A DNA stretch of 64,000 nt from Alphaproteobacteria bacterium (GTDB lineage Bacteria > Pseudomonadota > Alphaproteobacteria > Micropepsales > Micropepsaceae): contig CANHNJ010000004.1 in NCBI GenBank assembly GCA_947462105.1, positions 56,765 through 120,764 on the forward strand, written 5' to 3'. The notes under the pieces were generated by a model that saw only the letters and a program-made list of their open reading frames with translations, was not told the DNA's origin and did no database searches. This document shows positions 63,786-64,000 of this stretch, piece by piece. A program made the position numbers and the translations under genes. How positions within the stretch are numbered: the first letter of the stretch is position 1; the number at the start of each line of letters is the position of its first letter.

Positions 63786-64000
63786 ATGAAAAAGACATAC
63801 AAGGCCCTGCTGGGCGCGACGCTGGGCCTGGCAATCGCCAGCAGCGCCGCGATGGCGGCGGTCATCACTGGCGCCGGCGCCAGCTTCCCGTTCCCGATCT
63901 ACGCCAAGTGGGCGTCGGTCTATAAGGGCGCCTCGGGCGACAGCCTGAACTACCAGTCGATCGGTTCCGGCGGCGGCATCGCGCAGATCAAGGCCAAGAC
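63786..64000 (+). CDS. pstS: phosphate ABC transporter substrate-binding protein, N-terminal part
   Basis: The first 71 codons are in the window. Signal peptide ([20 protein letters not shown]), then [20 protein letters not shown] and [18 protein letters not shown], which carry phosphate-contacting backbone groups of PstS. The rest, and probably pstCAB, lie beyond the window. Same direction as the porin, likely one Pho-regulated unit. Confidence 0.93.
   Translation, partial: MKKTYKALLGATLGLAIASSAAMAAVITGAGASFPFPIYAKWASVYKGASGDSLNYQSIGSGGGIAQIKAK

Overview
The window reads as chromosomal DNA of a GC-rich alphaproteobacterium. Supporting signs are the gene order tpiA/secG/pyrG/kdsA/eno/ftsB/pdhA-pdhB-pdhC-lpdA, a lipoyl domain fused to pyruvate dehydrogenase E1-beta, Glu/Asp leucyltransferase Bpt, GPDRR-tailed receiver proteins, a DUF2336 protein, and CtrA-like (TTAA-N7-TTAA) and CcrM-like (GANTC) sites upstream of envelope or motility genes. 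I cannot fix the family; Micropepsaceae/Rhizomicrobium-like or Caulobacterales-like lineages would fit. No phage, insertion sequence, CRISPR array or rRNA is visible. One tRNA (Thr, UGU) is present.

Layout. 1-9.3 kb: a sugar/alcohol oxidation region with the start of a GguC/AraD1-type FAH-fold protein, three secreted PQQ dehydrogenases (the last two a tandem paralogous pair with Gly/Arg-rich insertions), a small c-type cytochrome, a TSUP exporter and a FadR-type GntR regulator. 9.4-14.9 kb: a 1-Cys peroxiredoxin, then a cobalamin riboswitch controlling a compact B12 uptake operon btuB-btuF-btuC-btuD. 15.1-19 kb: class I ribonucleotide reductase nrdA-nrdB with a structured spacer holding what looks like a second copy of the nrdB start, then a frameshifted membrane-protein gene. 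19-27 kb: MBL-rhodanese fusion, GT25 glycosyltransferase, aminotransferase, GIY-YIG protein, YibQ-like deacetylase, trpE, ppiD. 27-43 kb: core metabolism (tpiA, secG, pyrG, kdsA, eno, ftsB, pdh operon), interrupted by a pseudo-receiver protein and a polysaccharide-export gene with an internal stop codon. 43-50 kb: SCO1/CtaG copper-oxidase assembly proteins, msrA, thiO-HIT, and a motility/signalling neighbourhood (lytic transglycosylase, CheY-like, Hpt-like, NAD kinase, DUF2336). 50-64 kb: glpK, a broken GT2 glycosyltransferase, lemA with two TPM-domain genes, tRNA-Thr, two secreted proteins of unknown role, metG, bpt, motB, a flavin reductase, and an OprP-like porin followed by the start of pstS behind a possible Pho box.

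Notable themes. Four genes carry a lesion (one homopolymer frameshift, one other frameshift, two in-frame TAG codons). They are either assembly errors or decay of envelope/exopolysaccharide and signalling genes, and only read-level evidence can decide. Cell-cycle-type regulatory sites (a CtrA full box, a CtrA half box, a GANTC palindrome at ftsB) are the clearest regulatory signals after the cobalamin riboswitch. I did not find a convincing wholly new system. The best candidates for novelty are the nrdA-nrdB spacer, the pseudo-receiver with Glu at the phosphoacceptor position, and the RG-rich tandem PQQ dehydrogenases.
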